In this document: positions 15,973 to 30,269 of the stretch, piece after piece | Layout of the letters: each line of letters begins with the position of its first letter | Numbering within the stretch: the first letter of the stretch is position 1 | Assembly (NCBI GenBank): GCA_003344405.1 | Contig: NOWV01000036.1 | Span: forward strand, 248,001 to 312,000 | Length of the DNA stretch: 64,000 nucleotides | Reading direction: 5' to 3' | Origin: Trichoplax sp. H2 | Taxonomy: Eukaryota > Placozoa > Uniplacotomia > Trichoplacea | Translations under genes and position numbers: made by a program | The notes under the pieces: generated by a model | The model's input: only the letters and a program-made list of their open reading frames with translations | Database searches by the model: none | What the model was told of the DNA's origin: nothing

Positions 15973-17060
15973 TAAGCAAGATTTTATGATTAATTCTTCC
16001 TTAGACATATTAGATGCTTGGTTAGGGTATCTGATGAGGAATGATATTCTTAGCTTTGTTAAATGTTAATCAAGTGATGGAATATAAAAACTTGATATAT
16101 ATAACACTTCTGGTAAATTTTTGCACACAAGTAATGTAAATATCTCTTAAAATACTGGTATTATTGTACTTATGTTGTAGATTAATAATTACTAATTAAA
16201 ATTGTTTCAAATGGAATATGCACGACACTATAATATTTCCATATTGGAATCGATTTCGCAAATGTAAAAGCCTCTACTGTGTATGTAGGATTACCTATTT
16301 AAGATGAACTCGATGTGTATCATATACGTATGAAAAAGTTTTCATTTCGCAGAATATTGTTCAATATTTCGATACCCTTGATTAGGATATGTAAATATCG
16401 GTGCTATAGAATAATTTATGTTTACTATAATGTACAATATCTCGAGATCAACCCAAAAATAAAGCCTTCAGAATACTTACACTAAAATATTTTCGGCAGC
16501 TGCGTAGCTATTACGATTACACAGTATTGGCCTTATTTACTAGGATGCTGAAACTTCATGATAGCGAAGCACTTTCAAGGTTACTATGCGATAGAATAGG
16601 ATATTGCTTTCTAATATTTGATACCTTTATGCTATTATAAATTACGATGCTATTTGATAGATGGACAAAAAGATTTATAAATACTAAATTTACTACTAGG
16701 CAATAATTACGTTTTTAATGGCCAAGTACGATATTTGTGAATTAGAAGCTTAATAGCATGAATATGCGTATATTCCATTTGTATTATGTCTAACCACAAA
16801 AATTAGAATACGTTTAAAATTATCGCATTACATGCTCTGCCCTCCGCTCGCGATTCTTTGACGATACAGTTACTGATGCAAAGTAATTTACAATAATATT
16901 AAGTTAGCAAGATCTTTAAACCATGAATCACGATCAATCTACAACATCGATCATTACATTTTTATGCTGCTAAAATTAGATACGATTTTTGTTAGTAGAA
17001 ATTTAGTTGATACACAAGCAAAGCTTTACAAATTACTGCTTGCAACGAGTAGTAACGTCA
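15973..17060. other. Intergenic, convergent PAXBP1 / P450 A
   Basis: About 1.1 kb of AT-rich sequence between two convergent stop codons. No ORF, repeat array or RNA gene that I can support. Confidence 0.5.
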
Positions 17061-20000
17061 TTAAGAATTTCTGGGATGAAATGCAATTCGAATAGCTTGC
17101 TCCGGTGACAATACAATTCTATTAATTAGTTTAATTTTCTCGGTATTAAGGGTATCCAATCGAAATTCGTAGACAAGCTATAATGGGAGATGATGAATGA
17201 TAAAACATTTATGAGTCAGAAAGAATAGAGCTAGCATACGCTTACAACCGCATTCTTTGGACAAAAACAGTAAGGTATGAATGTTCCGCTTATTGATAAC
17301 TTAAGGCTCTCAATAATGATACTCGAAGAAAGTATGCGGTAGCTTACCCGTGCAAGCAGTATTTGCATTTCTAATTCAGCTATTCGTCGACCAATACACA
17401 TTCTCGTTCCAAATCCGAAAGGAAGGAAGCTAAATGGAGGCTGTTTTTGCTCGGATGATCGTATCCATCGCTCCGGTTTGACTTTATCAGGTTCATCATA
17501 TAATGATTTATCAAATGCCATTGCATACGAACCAGTAATAATCATAGTCTGAAATCATAATAGATATATATGGTGATTAGAATTTAATTGTACAGAAATG
17601 TGTATGCTCTTAAGTCACACTGTTTCAATACAAAATCATTCTATTACAGCTGGTATAATACTATTGCTTCTAGAGCTGTAAGGTATAATCGTTAATTCGA
17701 GTCGACCATTTGATATTACATACTTTAGCTGGAACATGATATCCGCTTAGTACTACATCTTTAGCTATTATACGTGATAATCCTTGGACAACTGGATAGA
17801 TTCTGGTTATAAAAGAATTATAAATACATTTTATTTTTCAGTCTATTGGCAAACACTTGATTCCATTTCTTAAGCCCACCTTTGGCTCTCTTTAAGTACA
17901 CCTCTCAAGTAGCTCATTTTCTGAAGCGAATCCCAGTCTAAACATTCTCTATCCTTTATTACGCTTTTGACTTCTTGGTATAAATTTTCTTGTATATCAG
18001 GATTTTTACCCAATATGTACAGCGCTGATGTGATCGTATTGGCAGACTGAGAATTTTAAGTTAGAATATTTAGCCATTTATCTCTGGGTATATGAATTGA
18101 AAAATTAAAATCACATATATCATACAGTAAAAATCAGAAGTCTATAAGCGTAATGGAAATAACTATTAGTAGCTTTGCTATAAACCTTTCAGGTTAACCA
18201 TATAAGAACCTACTTGTTTTTAGCACTTCATGTATATACATATGTATATAGAACTAAAATATACTGTAATAGCATGAGAAAATAGATGTTAGAACTATGT
18301 TATGGTTACCGTGTCTACACCACCAGCCATCAATTCTATAATATTTGTAGTGATTTGCTCGTCAGTTAATTCACCACGAGATAAAACATAGGGCAAAAAT
18401 TCCATATTCTCACTTCGATGAGAATCTTGAGGTATTTGGCCTGCATGATCACTATCAGCTAAGTTTTGTAAACGTGCACGCTCTTCGACAATCAGCTCTT
18501 CACCAATTTCGAATAACGTGTCCCAAAAACCGCAATATTCCTTCCAATATTTTGTTTGAATGTATTTATAGTATGGTGGTACCAACCTTAACAAACCCGT
18601 CCTATCCAGCATTTCAAATACTGCAGTATAAAATTTTTTAGCTATAGGAATAGGAGGATCATTAAGAGCTCCCAGGCGTTTGTTATAGATCACGGTATTA
18701 ATGCCTAGTGATTTTATAAAAAGAAATATAGCATCAATTGATTTAGATTTCATGAAGAAGTTAACTATTGTCAAAATTTATACCGAATCAGAATGGTCAG
18801 CTTGCTATTAAAAACTTATTGAACTATAACATAGATGCTAATACTTAAAAAATTACGATTACGTTGATGATATTTTTAGGCTAGTCTAATTCAACGAATT
18901 TAATTCTATTCAGCAAGCTGGTAGCGCTAAAATGACAAAAGATATGATAATAAAATTCATTTTTAAATCCAATTTGTGAAAAAATAAATTGAAAGGATAT
19001 AATAACTAGCAAAATGCACTAATTCATGCAATGATGCGTACTAGGAATTAGCAGGCAGAACTATTTCAAGATTTGACTTATGAAGTGAATAGATTCGATA
19101 TAAAATATCGAATTGATAAATGAATAAATCTGATTAGCTAATAGGCTATATAATCAGGAAAATTAGATAAGATTAACTATTGGATCATTGCATAATCCTA
19201 ACCTTGCAATGAGCAAATATTACGGCACAGTGTATTATCTACCATTGATTAAACTCTATCTTGAAGAAGCAATGTTCTAAATTTACAGCATTTAAGTTTA
19301 GCTCATTATAGCTTGATAGCCAATCTTGTTTCTTCCATCATGCAAGTTCATAATTTCACGATGTAGACAAATGAAGATTATTAACTAATGACGTCAATTG
19401 ATCTAATCTGCCTTTGAAAGTGTTTGCTTACTATGCTGTTATAATTGATTTTTACGTTACAGCTATTTAATTTATAGGTGCCTTGGAATAATATAGTAAA
19501 ATCTTACTCTCGAAAGACCATTTATAAAGGCATTCCTTCAAATTGATAATCTCTCCATTCAAGTTATCTTCTATCCTTCTCCGTTTGATGTAATGAATAA
19601 AATCGGTGGTTACCTCATTTAGTCTGTTGTCATATGCTTTGATGTCTTTCAGCTTTAAGAGTTTTTTATCCATAATACTACGCGATAAACGCCAATCTTC
19701 ACTAATACTGTAATTGAAATATGCAAAAATTTATTTTTTTTTAGAAATTTTATGAATTATTACCCATCATCAATGATATAAGGTTACGGGCACAACTATT
19801 ACTGTAAATATATAATATATGGCTATCCTGCATACTTACTGCAAAGTATAATTACAGATAACAGAATAGATAGTCTAGGATATGTCATTATCGTTAATAG
19901 GACGATCATATACATGCAATTCAATGCTATAGTAGATACTTTAGTATCATGTGCCTATTTCAAGCTAACGTACAACTATATCTACAAATCCAAATTATAA

Positions 20001-20478
20001 TTGTGCAACTTAAGAGACGAGAACTGAATTACCCGACTAGGATACCCTTTGGTTTTTTACGCTGTTCTCGATAAATAAGAAAAGGTAATATTAGGCCTCG
20101 ATTGGGATATTTGCCTTCGACTTTAAAAACTTTAGCGATGTCTTCAGGTTTGGTGATGTAAACAAAGGCGATACTCCCCAATCGGCATTTATAAATAGGA
20201 CCATATTTAGCATGATAGATGGAAAGTAATTCATGACTTCGATTTTGATAGTAGCGATTATTCTTTAGAATTGTCCATAAATTGCCAATAAAAGGTAAGC
20301 CTTTTGGTCCAGGCATATCCGTCAAAGGTTTAGCATTAACATTTTTATTATTTTGGTCGTCTATTTGGTTAGCTGTAGTGGCTACAAATCGAAGAGTTGC
20401 TCTAGCAATCAGACTACTCTGATTAGCAATAGATGCATGCCTTGAATGATTACAGGCCATCCAATATAATAATTTCAT
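17061..20478 (-). CDS. Cytochrome P450, mitochondrial clan (copy A), complete
   Basis: Heme-thiolate mono-oxygenase, probably in mitochondria and dependent on ferredoxin/ferredoxin reductase. Minus-strand exons 20478-20033, 19707-19508, 18704-18310, 18046-17880, 17802-17724, 17548-17348, 17177-17061 give 534 residues. Seen: Arg/Ser-rich N-terminus typical of import, the proline-rich hinge PGPKGLPFIGN, I-helix AGGVDT joined by splicing to SANTITSALY, K-helix ExxR (E400, R403), PERW, and heme loop FGFGTRMCIGRRIAELEMQ with ligand C480. GRRIAELEMQ is the mitochondrial-type signature. It is diverged from the plus-strand copies B-D (for example KFYTAVFEMLD versus KFYRSVCLMFD) yet keeps the same intron positions. 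Substrate is not predictable. ATG at 20478 is the first; an internal Met at codon 7 is a possible alternative. Confidence 0.92.
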
Positions 20479-23400
20479 AGCTAAATCGTAATCAAAGATG
20501 TTTGCTGACCTCCTTTACTGTTAGTATAAAGTTTGAAATAGTAATGAATGTAGAAATCTGGTTAATATCAGTCATCTACCACTATTCATTAATTACTAGA
20601 ACGTATTCAAAGACTACACAATTCTGTACACAGTACGCAAATCTTCCAATCTGTGATAGGATAGTAGTACTGACTACTAACAGTATATGAAATACATTAT
20701 TACTGACAGTAAAACGACTTTATCTGACTTAGTTTAAAACCCTTAAATAACCCGTGCTTGTTTTTAAGCTGAAGTAAGGGAACCATAACATAAAATATTC
20801 TAATTAAAATCTAGGAAAACTTTAGCATTGTAACTTACATGGTAACGTGGCGAGTTATTTCTCTTAACGATGCTTTCCTCGAAAGGGAATGAGTGCAGTA
20901 TGCAATTCACACAGTAATAAGGCAAGTACAGTACTGTAAATTAGGGTAAAAATGGTGATAAGCATGGACTGAGAGAGCGTAGATCGTGTCATAAAGTTAT
21001 AGTATAAAGCTAGTAAAGATTTGAAACAGTCATGAATGTAGGAATCTAGTTAATATCAGTCATCTATCACTATTAATTAATCATACAGTACGCAATGGTA
21101 GATCTAGGCAGGAACAAGATGGGTTACGCTAAAAGATATTATAATATATAAGATAAACAATCATATCAGTTACTAGTAATCAATATAGCGCATCAGTAGT
21201 TTGAGTAATTATAAAGCAATGACTGCTATGAACTACTTTCATAGCTTTCTTGTACTACTGCATATAGCACTATCTCGCAATAGAATTATGAATTATTAAT
21301 GAATTAATTACTACGTATAACAATGACTAATTTAAATATTGTTTGCATATACCATCTAAAAATCTTTGTTAATGCTTAAGTATAAACGTAAACAAGTGCC
21401 GTAGGTCGTATATTAATCTAAATTAATTGTATTCAGTTTGCGGTCTGTGATTCATGGCATACGGTGGCGCAGCAGTGAATTACTTTAACTCATAAAGTAA
21501 TTCTACTCATGTATAGATTTGGAGTAATATTAATTAGTACTTATAGAAAAAACCCAAAGTTGCTTAAAATAATGTTTAGAATTTATGAAATGATGACTCA
21601 TATTGATATCAACGTACACTGTAGTCAATACTAAATTGATGAATCAGTCCTAATCTGCAAAAAATTATGTTGGCTTAGAACGCCCTTTTTGTCAGTCAAG
21701 TTGAAGCTTAAGATTAATTTACGATTATAATAGATTAAGAACGAACATCCTTATTATTATTTTGTTACAGCAACTTGCATAAAGGAATTTTATATCGTTC
21801 AATTTATCCCCTTTCACTATATAAGATTCTATTATAAAAATGCAACGAATTTGCAAGAATGGAATATTAATCTTGGGTATTGTCCTACTTCAGAATTGAC
21901 CAAAATTTAACGCAGCCGGTATCAATGTTAATACTATAATACAATAACAATTATTGGAGTAAAATGCTTGATGAAACTCCGTTAGTAGTCTTATAGATTG
22001 TCTATGCAAATGAGAGCTTGAAAGAATAGATTGCAATTAGTTAGAAAGCTAGATTTTATCTTGTTTAAGTCTATAGTTTGGCATCTATAAAGATAACTAC
22101 AAAGGCAATAGCAAATATTATTCATAGTAAAACGTTGAAGAAAACTTTGTTAGAAACATTTAATAAAAATGAAGGCTTGATTTTATCTAGATTTAAGCAT
22201 AGAGAATGAACTTCTAAGGCAAAGACAATTTCTTCTGTAGTAAATACCTAAATAAACTTCGTCAATATGTTAAAAATAACTAAGTGGATAAATTTAATTT
22301 TATTCAAAACTTTGGCGTATAGATTAAGGTAAAAAGCGAATTGCAAATTTTTGTAATACAACACTAAATAAAACTCTGTTGGGAATGTTTGTATGTAAAT
22401 AAAAGTAAGGCTTGATATTATTGGCATTGAAGCAGTGTAGTAATACATGCTTAAATCCTAATAATACCGTTTTATAAATCCACATAGTCTGATTTATTAT
22501 GGACCCTAGGTATTATTGTTACTATATGCTGTTTAAGTCAAAGTGGGTCGATCGAGAACAGATACTGAAAAAGCTGTCGACCACGCTACTAATAGATCGA
22601 ATATGCATGTACTATTTATATTCACAGTGCTAATAGCTGGATCTCTCGATGTAAAATGACGATAATTCATGCTATTTTAGAAGATTGATAAACTCATTAA
22701 TTGCAGGATCTGTAAAAGTAGATACAAACAAGCTCCAATAAGTATACGAGCAGAAAAGACAGTAATAATTTAATACAAAATTTCAATTAGATTAATAATT
22801 TATTTAAATAAATCAAGTGTAATTTACTTCCATCTTTAATCTCATAGAGAGCTGTGAAACTGCACATTACGCTCGATAATTGGCATATAAACTTGCTAAA
22901 AGTTATCTCATTACTGATAGTCGTCTTAAGACAGAGTACAAAAACTACAAGAAAAATTGAAGTTACTTACAGTACGTTTGTTTCCTCATGTGCAAATAAA
23001 TAGAGCTAAATTGATTTCAAGTAATTGTTAAATAAAGTGCTCTATCAGCTACATGTACAAAATACGGTTCTGTTCTAATAGTATTAATAATTTGTAATCA
23101 ATTTCTTAATCTATAAATACTTATTATTTGACTATTATTATAGTGACGAGTATGTCGTAACGAAACAATATTTTTCGCAGTTTAGTAGAGTTAATGGCTG
23201 AAATAATATCATCGCTGTCTTCTGTTTATCGTAAAGCTGTCTCAGGTTGATCAATATTTACATTTGGATAACTTTTTGATACCACATATCGAGAAATTTC
23301 TTTGCTTGATCGAAAATATCACGCTCTTGATATTTAGTAGTATTTACATCGATGGTTAGATCTAGATTTGCAGCTAATCTAGTCTAATCTATACCAATTT

Positions 23401-23963
23401 TATTTGTCATTTGGATAAAGTGATCCGTTAAATTTATACTGTTACATTAATTTTGCAGATAAATTGCTATGCAAGAAATGAAACAAGATATAATCTTAAA
23501 TGAATTTTGTAACCGATTTCAAATAACAACCTGTCTGTATGAAAACTTTGCCATATTAATCGAATGCGAAATATAAAATAGAATAAAATTGAACCGCATT
23601 TGTATTGGGTATGCGAAAGTAGCCAGTACATAAGTAGTTGGCTAGCTCGTAACTAATATCGCAAGTCATAACAGCATTAAACTGCCCATACTTTTTAATG
23701 ATATTTACAATAGACATATACTTTTTAAGGGTAGTAAATGTATTCAATTTCAACTATTTCAAAATTCAATTATTATCGCTGTAGACGAATTTAGTTATAA
23801 TTTTATTTTCGTCTACAGTAAGATATTTGTATAGCGATTACAATATTTATATTTTTGTACACGATTCAGTAACATCTACGGCAAATTATTATATGTTGGG
23901 TTCTCGTATTTAGTTAACAAAAACTGAATACATATAAGCAAAGCCTTTATACTGCCTATCTTC
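20479..23963. other. Intergenic with diffuse repeats
   Basis: About 3.5 kb of AT-rich DNA without a supportable gene. Two weak repeat patterns are visible: a direct repeat of about 55-90 bp (ATGAATGTAGAAATCTGGTT-like, at about 20540-20600 and 21030-21085), and a degenerate series around 21960-22430 sharing AAACT.CGTTAG and AAATGAAGGCTTGA.TTTAT-like strings. The small ORFs here show no family signature or codon coherence. Confidence 0.45.
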
Positions 23964-26900
23964 TCACTCATCATCTGCACTTGCTATTCTTTTCTTTTTA
24001 CGAGACGTGTAATCACGCATCGATTGTGATTGAATCGATTCTTTACGTTTGCCAAAACGAATGATATCAGATAAATCTAGCAAAATATTATAGACAACGT
24101 ATGTCATGTTATCAGCCACAACAATTCTTTTATTTATAATTACGTAATCAAATCTTTCTTTTACTTATTACTAACCTTTGTAATTTTCTTTACTGATATT
24201 CTTGTTAGTCGATTTATCTACGTTTTCATAGTCATGTTGGCTAAATTTTACTGTAAAATATAATTGTAATGGTAAGTTATTTATTTCGAAGAAAAAGCGA
24301 AAGGTCCTGCAGTGATACGCCTTTTATTTGATTATAAGGATAGCTATATTTGATACAGTTCGGTTACTAACAATAGATATTATTGTCACGCTAATATTAG
24401 ATGATTGATAACTACTATATTAGAAATTACTGATAACTAATAATAGTAGCAAGTTGACTAATTATAGTACAAGGTTTATGTAAGTAGAAACACTGCAACT
24501 GTATAGATGCTGAACAACAAAAGGGGCTGGATATTAATACAAGAGTAGCGATATCTTATGTAGAATGATTCAGATTGTAGAAGATAATGATGTTCATTTG
24601 AGAAAAGTGTTTAATATGATGACTGAAGGCTGATTGTTGATTGATTAAGTTGTCGTAAATGTATATTTCAACTCTAGTATGAGTAAAATTAATTAAAGAT
24701 GATGCCGATTTTGACAAGTTATTCCAACAGTTTTCTCTAAATTAAAAACAGTATTATAAAACTATCACCTCCTTATTTTATTACCAACTTGCCCGTGAAA
24801 TTAAGCTATATAGTATAGGCTTTACTGACTAGTCTACTTCCACATACCGTACTTTACCTTGTGATATTATTTTGAAATTAATTGTTGAAAAGGAATAATC
24901 ACTCATTTAATTTGGATGAATTTACGATATTGAGCCAATATGTCAGCATGTAATATCATCCAATTAGTAAATTAGTTCGATGCTGTATATAGACTTACTG
25001 CGGCATTGTTGTCTGTTATTATCTTTTGGTGTTCCAAATTGACTTGAATGTTGATTTTCTTCTCCTATTAGTCAAAACAAGGAGTGAGAATATGTTGTAT
25101 AGATGGAAGACTGCTAGAGCAATGCTAGACTACACAAATCACCTGGTGATGATAGGCAATTGTCGTGGATGACTGTTTGATTATCTGTATATTGAGCTAA
25201 AAGCTGCTGAACGATATTGTCTACTTGTAATGGAGCAACTTCCTTCTCATTTCCTTGCAATTGATCGTAACATTGATTCATTTGTTTTTCATCCTCGATA
25301 ATTTGAAGATGACTCTCTCCGTACAGATTACGTAGAGAATTAATAGACTTTCGATAGAATGAGATTGCTTGACGATAATTAGACTGTTTATAATAGACTG
25401 CAGCTTGATTTCGATAGAATCTGGCAGTTTGAGGATGATTCTCACCTAGTGTTACTAAAGAAACTTGCAACGACTTTTTGAACATTGATAGAGCGTCATC
25501 ATGCTTACTTTGACGATTATAGACTTGTCCAATATCGCTATATGTAATAGAAATACTTGGATGATTGTCGCCAAACTGTAGTAGTCTAATCTTAAGCGAC
25601 TTGTTCAACATTGATAGAGCTTCATCAAACTTGCCTTGATCACTATAGACTTTTCCGATGTTATTACATGTTATAGCGATACTTGGATGACTGTCGCCAA
25701 GTCGTGTTAGTTTAATCTTGAGTGATTTGTAATAAACTGATAGAGCGTCATCGTACTTGTCTTGATTATTATAGACTTGCCCAATATTGTTATATGTGTT
25801 AGCAATACTTGGATGATTATCACCAAGTTTTGTTAGTGTAATCTTAAGCGATTTGTTATAGACTGATAGAGCGTCATCATACTTGCCTTGATTATTATAG
25901 ACTTGTCCAATATCGCGATATGTATTAGCAATATTTGGATGGCTGTCGCCAAGTCGTGTTAGTGTAATCTTAAGTGATTTGTTATGTATTGATAGAGCGT
26001 CATCATACTTGCCTTGATTATTAAAGACTTTTCCAATTTTATTATACGTATTAGCAATACTTGGATGATTGTCGCCAAGTTGTTTTATTGTAATCTTGAG
26101 TGATTTGTTAAACATTGATAGAGCTTCATCAAACTTTCCTTGATCATTATAGACTTGCCCAATATTGCTATATGATATAGCAATTCTTGGATGATTGTCG
26201 CCAAGTCGTGATAGTTTAATCTTGAGTGATTTGTTAACACTGATACAGCGTCATTATATTTGCCTCGTTTATTATAGACATGCCCAATATTGTCATATGT
26301 ACTAGCAATACTTGGATGATTATCATTAAGTTTTGTTAAGACGATCTTAAGCGATTTGTTTAACACTGATAGAGCGTCATCATACTTGCCTTGATCATTA
26401 TAGACTTTCCCAATATCTCTGTATATAGCAGCAGTTTTTGGATGATTATCGCCAAGTCGTGTTAGTGTAAACTTAAGTGATTTGTTAAATATTGATAGAG
26501 CGCCATCATATTTAGCTTGATGATTATAGACTCTTGCAATATTGTTATGTAAATTAACAATATTTGGATGATTGTTTGCAAGCTGTGTTAGATTAACCTT
26601 AAGTGATTTGTTAAACATTGATAGAGCTTCATCGTATTTGCCTTGACAATGATAGACTTGTCCAATTTTTTCATATTGTATATGTTTACGTCTTAGCAAT
26701 GGTTGGATGATTATCAACAAGTTTTGCTAAGTCAATCTTAATAGATTTGCTAAACATTGATATAGCGTCATCATACTTGCCTTGATCAGTATGGACTTTC
26801 CCAATATGTCTATATATAAGAGCAATTCTTGGATGATTACAATTATCACCAAATTTTGTTAGTACCATTTTGAGTGATTTGTTACATATTGACAGAGCGT

Positions 26901-28743
26901 CGTCATACTTGCCTTGACGAGTATAGGCCCTTGCAATGTTCTGATATGTATTAGTTATACCTAGATGATTGTCGCCAAGTCGTGTTAGTTGAATCTTGAG
27001 TGATTTGTTCAGCATTAACAGAGCGTTATCATAATTGCCTTGAAAAATATTTATTTGCCCAATATTGTTATATGCATCAGCAATATGTGGATGATTTTCA
27101 CCAAGTTGTGCTAGTTCAATCTTAAGTGATTTTTTATACACTGATAAAGCATCATCCTGCTTGCTTAGGCTAACATAGACATTTCCAATACCATTGTATG
27201 TTATTGCAGTGCTTGGATGATTGTCGCCAAGCTGTGTTAGTTGAATCTTGAGTGATTTGTTATGTACTGATAGAGCGTTATCATATTTGCCTTGACTTTT
27301 ATAAACTCTTGCAATGTTGTTATATGTATCAGTAATACTTGGATGATTGTCGCCAAGCTGTACTAGTCTAATCTTAAGTGATTTGTTCAACATTGGTAGA
27401 GCTTCATCATACTTGCCTTGATCACTATAGACTTTTCCGATGTTGTTATATGTTATAGCGATACTTGGATGATTGTCGCCAAGTCGTGTTAGTTTAATCT
27501 TGAGTGATTTGTAATATACTGATAGAGCGTCATCATACTTGTCTTGATTATTATAGACTTGCCCAATATTGTCATATGTGTTAGCAATACTTGGATGATT
27601 ATCACCAAGTTTTGTTAGTGTAATCTTAAGCGTTTTGTTATAGACTGATAGAGCGTCATCATACTTGNNNNNNNNNNNNNNNNNNNNTTTTTATACACTG
27701 ATAAAGCATCATCCTGCTTGCTTAGGCTAACATAGACATTTCCAATACCATTGTATGTTATTGCAGTACTTGGATGATTGTCGCCAAGTTGTGTTAGTTG
27801 AATCTTGAGTGATTTGTTATATACTGATAGAGCGTTATCATATTTGCCTTGACTTTTATAAACTCTTGCAATGTTGTTATATGTATCATACTTGCCTTGA
27901 TTATTATAGACTTGTCCAATATCGCGATATGTATTAGCAATACTTAGATGATTGCCATTAAGTCGTGTTAGCGTAATCTTCAGTGATTTGTTATATATTG
28001 ATAGAGCGTCATCATCATACTTGCCTTGATTATTATAGACTTGTCCAATGTTGTTATATGTATAAGCGATACTTGGATGATTATTGCTAAGTTTTGTTAT
28101 TGTAATCTTGAGCGATTTGTTTAACATTGATAGAGCTTCATCATACTTGTCTAGATGCTTATAGACTTGTCCAATATTGCTATATGTTATAGCAATACTT
28201 GGATGATTTTCATCAAGTTGTGTTAGTTGAGTCTTGAGTGATCTGTAATACACCGATAGAGCGTCATCATACTTGCCTTGATCATCGTAAACGTTTCCAA
28301 TTTTATGATATAAGTCGCTGACACTGGTGTCTTCGCTTCTTAACCATTTTAACTTCATTTTGAGTGATTTGTAAAAATCATTTAAGGCTCCATTCAAATC
28401 ACCTAGCAATCGTTTAATAGATCCCCGCATATCTAAACAGTTTGAAGCTTTGACTTCATCTTGTAGTATCTTGGCAACTTTCTCTGCGTTGTCATTACAT
28501 TTAGCGGCTTCTACTAATTCGTATTGATTTATGTAACAATCAATCATATCGATATAAATATCATGTTTTAAGTTGATGATATTTATTGTTACTATTTCTA
28601 GACATCGATTGGATTGTAGTAAGAGCTTTCTTGTAATAGAATAGCGCTTGTACATCATTTTCACTTTGCTGAAATTTTACACCTTTTTCGTAGATAGATT
28701 GAACTTCGTTGGGAATAATCAATTCAGTAGAGTCCTTCGCCAT
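23964..28743 (-). CDS. Long TPR-array protein (kinesin-light-chain-type 42-residue repeats), interrupted by gap and frame breaks
   Basis: Scaffold-like protein of about 25 tandem TPR units, each 42 residues (126 bp), with consensus around SLKITLTRLGDNHPSIANTY and NIGQVYNNQGKYDDALS. This is the TPR_12/kinesin light chain repeat type, but no kinesin-binding coiled coil is seen, so I do not call it a kinesin light chain. Start is ATG 28743 (MAKDSTELIIPNEV...). The main exon runs to 25143; in-frame GT-AG splicing then joins 25064-24999, 24250-24176 and 24076-23964, adding a polar, basic tail ending RKKKRIASADDE. Without splicing the frame ends at 25114 after LCSLALL. Problems: 20 N at 27668-27687; frame break in an A run near 28566-28569; about +4 bases near 26690; one base missing near 26234; a partial unit (GKYD joined to TYNNIARVY) near 27885. 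These may be assembly errors in repetitive DNA rather than inactivation. Confidence 0.78.
25300..28330. repeat. Tandem 126-bp coding repeat (TPR array)
   Basis: DNA-level tandem repeat underlying the TPR domain; neighbouring units are very similar also at silent sites, implying recent unit duplication or gene conversion. Sequence at 27128-27340 recurs at 27688-27890 across the gap with about three differences. Confidence 0.9.
27668..27687. other. Assembly gap (20 N) inside TPR array
   Basis: Twenty N. The right flank repeats 27128 onward almost exactly, so the copies on either side may be overlapping contigs or alleles; the true number of TPR units is uncertain. Confidence 0.99.
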
Positions 28744-30269
28744 GTTTCAATATACAACAAAAGTGAAAGCTTGTGTTTGAGAAAATAGACACTAATACGA
28801 TATTCGATCGAGATTACAACTTTAAATAGCTCTACGTATGATCGATATTTGTACGATCGTATTGTTTAAAGTTAATATATTGGCTGTATACCTTTGCTGG
28901 AGGGTTGGATGAGTCAGCGATAGAGGGTTTAGTTTCCATGCAGAGAAATACACAAGTGTTTTACTGTAGAACTAGTGCAAACTCCCGTCGCTTTGCTGAT
29001 GGTTTACGATAATGTGCTCATTTAACAGATAGTATTACCATTTGTCGTAGACCTGTCAGAGGTTCAGTAACTTTATACCGTGTAGAGCAGCGTGTAAGTT
29101 GTCGTAAAATAATATGAGAAAACATTAACATTATAACTACTGCAATGAATGATTTCTGAGGTACAAATCGTTAGTATTTGTAACTTTAGGGCTAGAACAC
29201 ATGCAGAGAACAAGATTGTAAATTGGATACCATACAACATATACATAAATAGTTCATGTAATAGCGAAGACTGTAAGTACTAAACACAATAATCTATATT
29301 TGACTATTTGACTATACTGCAAAAAAAGATTGTAAACATTTCTATATTTAAGAATAACATTAACTACCTATATTTAGGAATACTTTATGTTAGAGTTACA
29401 GTACAATCTAAATATACTATAATACCATACTGTATATTAACGTGATGTAATTTACCGCAATATAATGTAGACAACAGCGATATTAGGAACTATAAAAGTA
29501 GCAATAAAGCATGACGATAAAATGATTATCTATTCTCTAAATTCTGTAATTCTAAATTAATTGGTAGTTGTTAGTATACAACTGGAAAATTCGCCTATTA
29601 TATTATAAGAGCGAGAACAACGAAATAGAGTCTTGCCTCTAAAGTAAACTATAAATAAGTAAAAAGCATGCAAACTTACAAGGTTACTGAGCGCAGGTTA
29701 TTAATGACAGTTTACCATTTTAATTATTATATTCTCGTATTTAAAAAGGGTCTATACGTTTCATAGACTTAATAGATCATACAATTCTACAAATCTATTA
29801 CGATATCACTAATGCGATCATTTCTATCTAATCCTCGTGTTTTATTTATCTTCACTCTTTGTTTTCTAGTTTACTTTGTAGACTTAAAATGTAATGCTAA
29901 AGTTAATTCGATCAATTTCGAGGTACTTTTCGAGTAGCTGAAGGCAATCAGAGATTTAACATACGTAGGGAAATCTCTTTGAGACTTGGTAATGAAAAGA
30001 AGAGCGTCATATATATGCTCATAGTACGGTAGTTAGCTTAAGGTTGTTTGCATTATTTATTAGACAGTATCAATCAGCAATTACAGACTGTCTGGTATCG
30101 AAATGCTCATGATTACGACGTTTATGAAAGGAAGTAAGACAGGCTGTTAAGTTGAAAAGTTGAAGCTTGAACCTATCACAATATCATTCACGTACTGTAT
30201 AAACTGTATGCACCCTTTACTACAATATGTCAGTATATCAACCAATCAATTAGAATATTATGCAAGTAT
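28744..30269. other. Intergenic, TPR gene upstream region
   Basis: AT-rich; expected to hold the TPR gene promoter next to 28744. Nothing else supportable. Confidence 0.45.

Noticed and set aside
20479-23963. tRNA or other RNA gene
   Set aside because: I looked for B-box-like GGTTCGAATCC strings and cloverleaf-compatible segments and found none convincing; a tRNAscan or Infernal run would be decisive.
23964-28743. Calling the TPR gene a kinesin light chain
   Set aside because: The repeat type matches, but there is no N-terminal heptad coiled coil, and the repeat number is far larger than in kinesin light chains.
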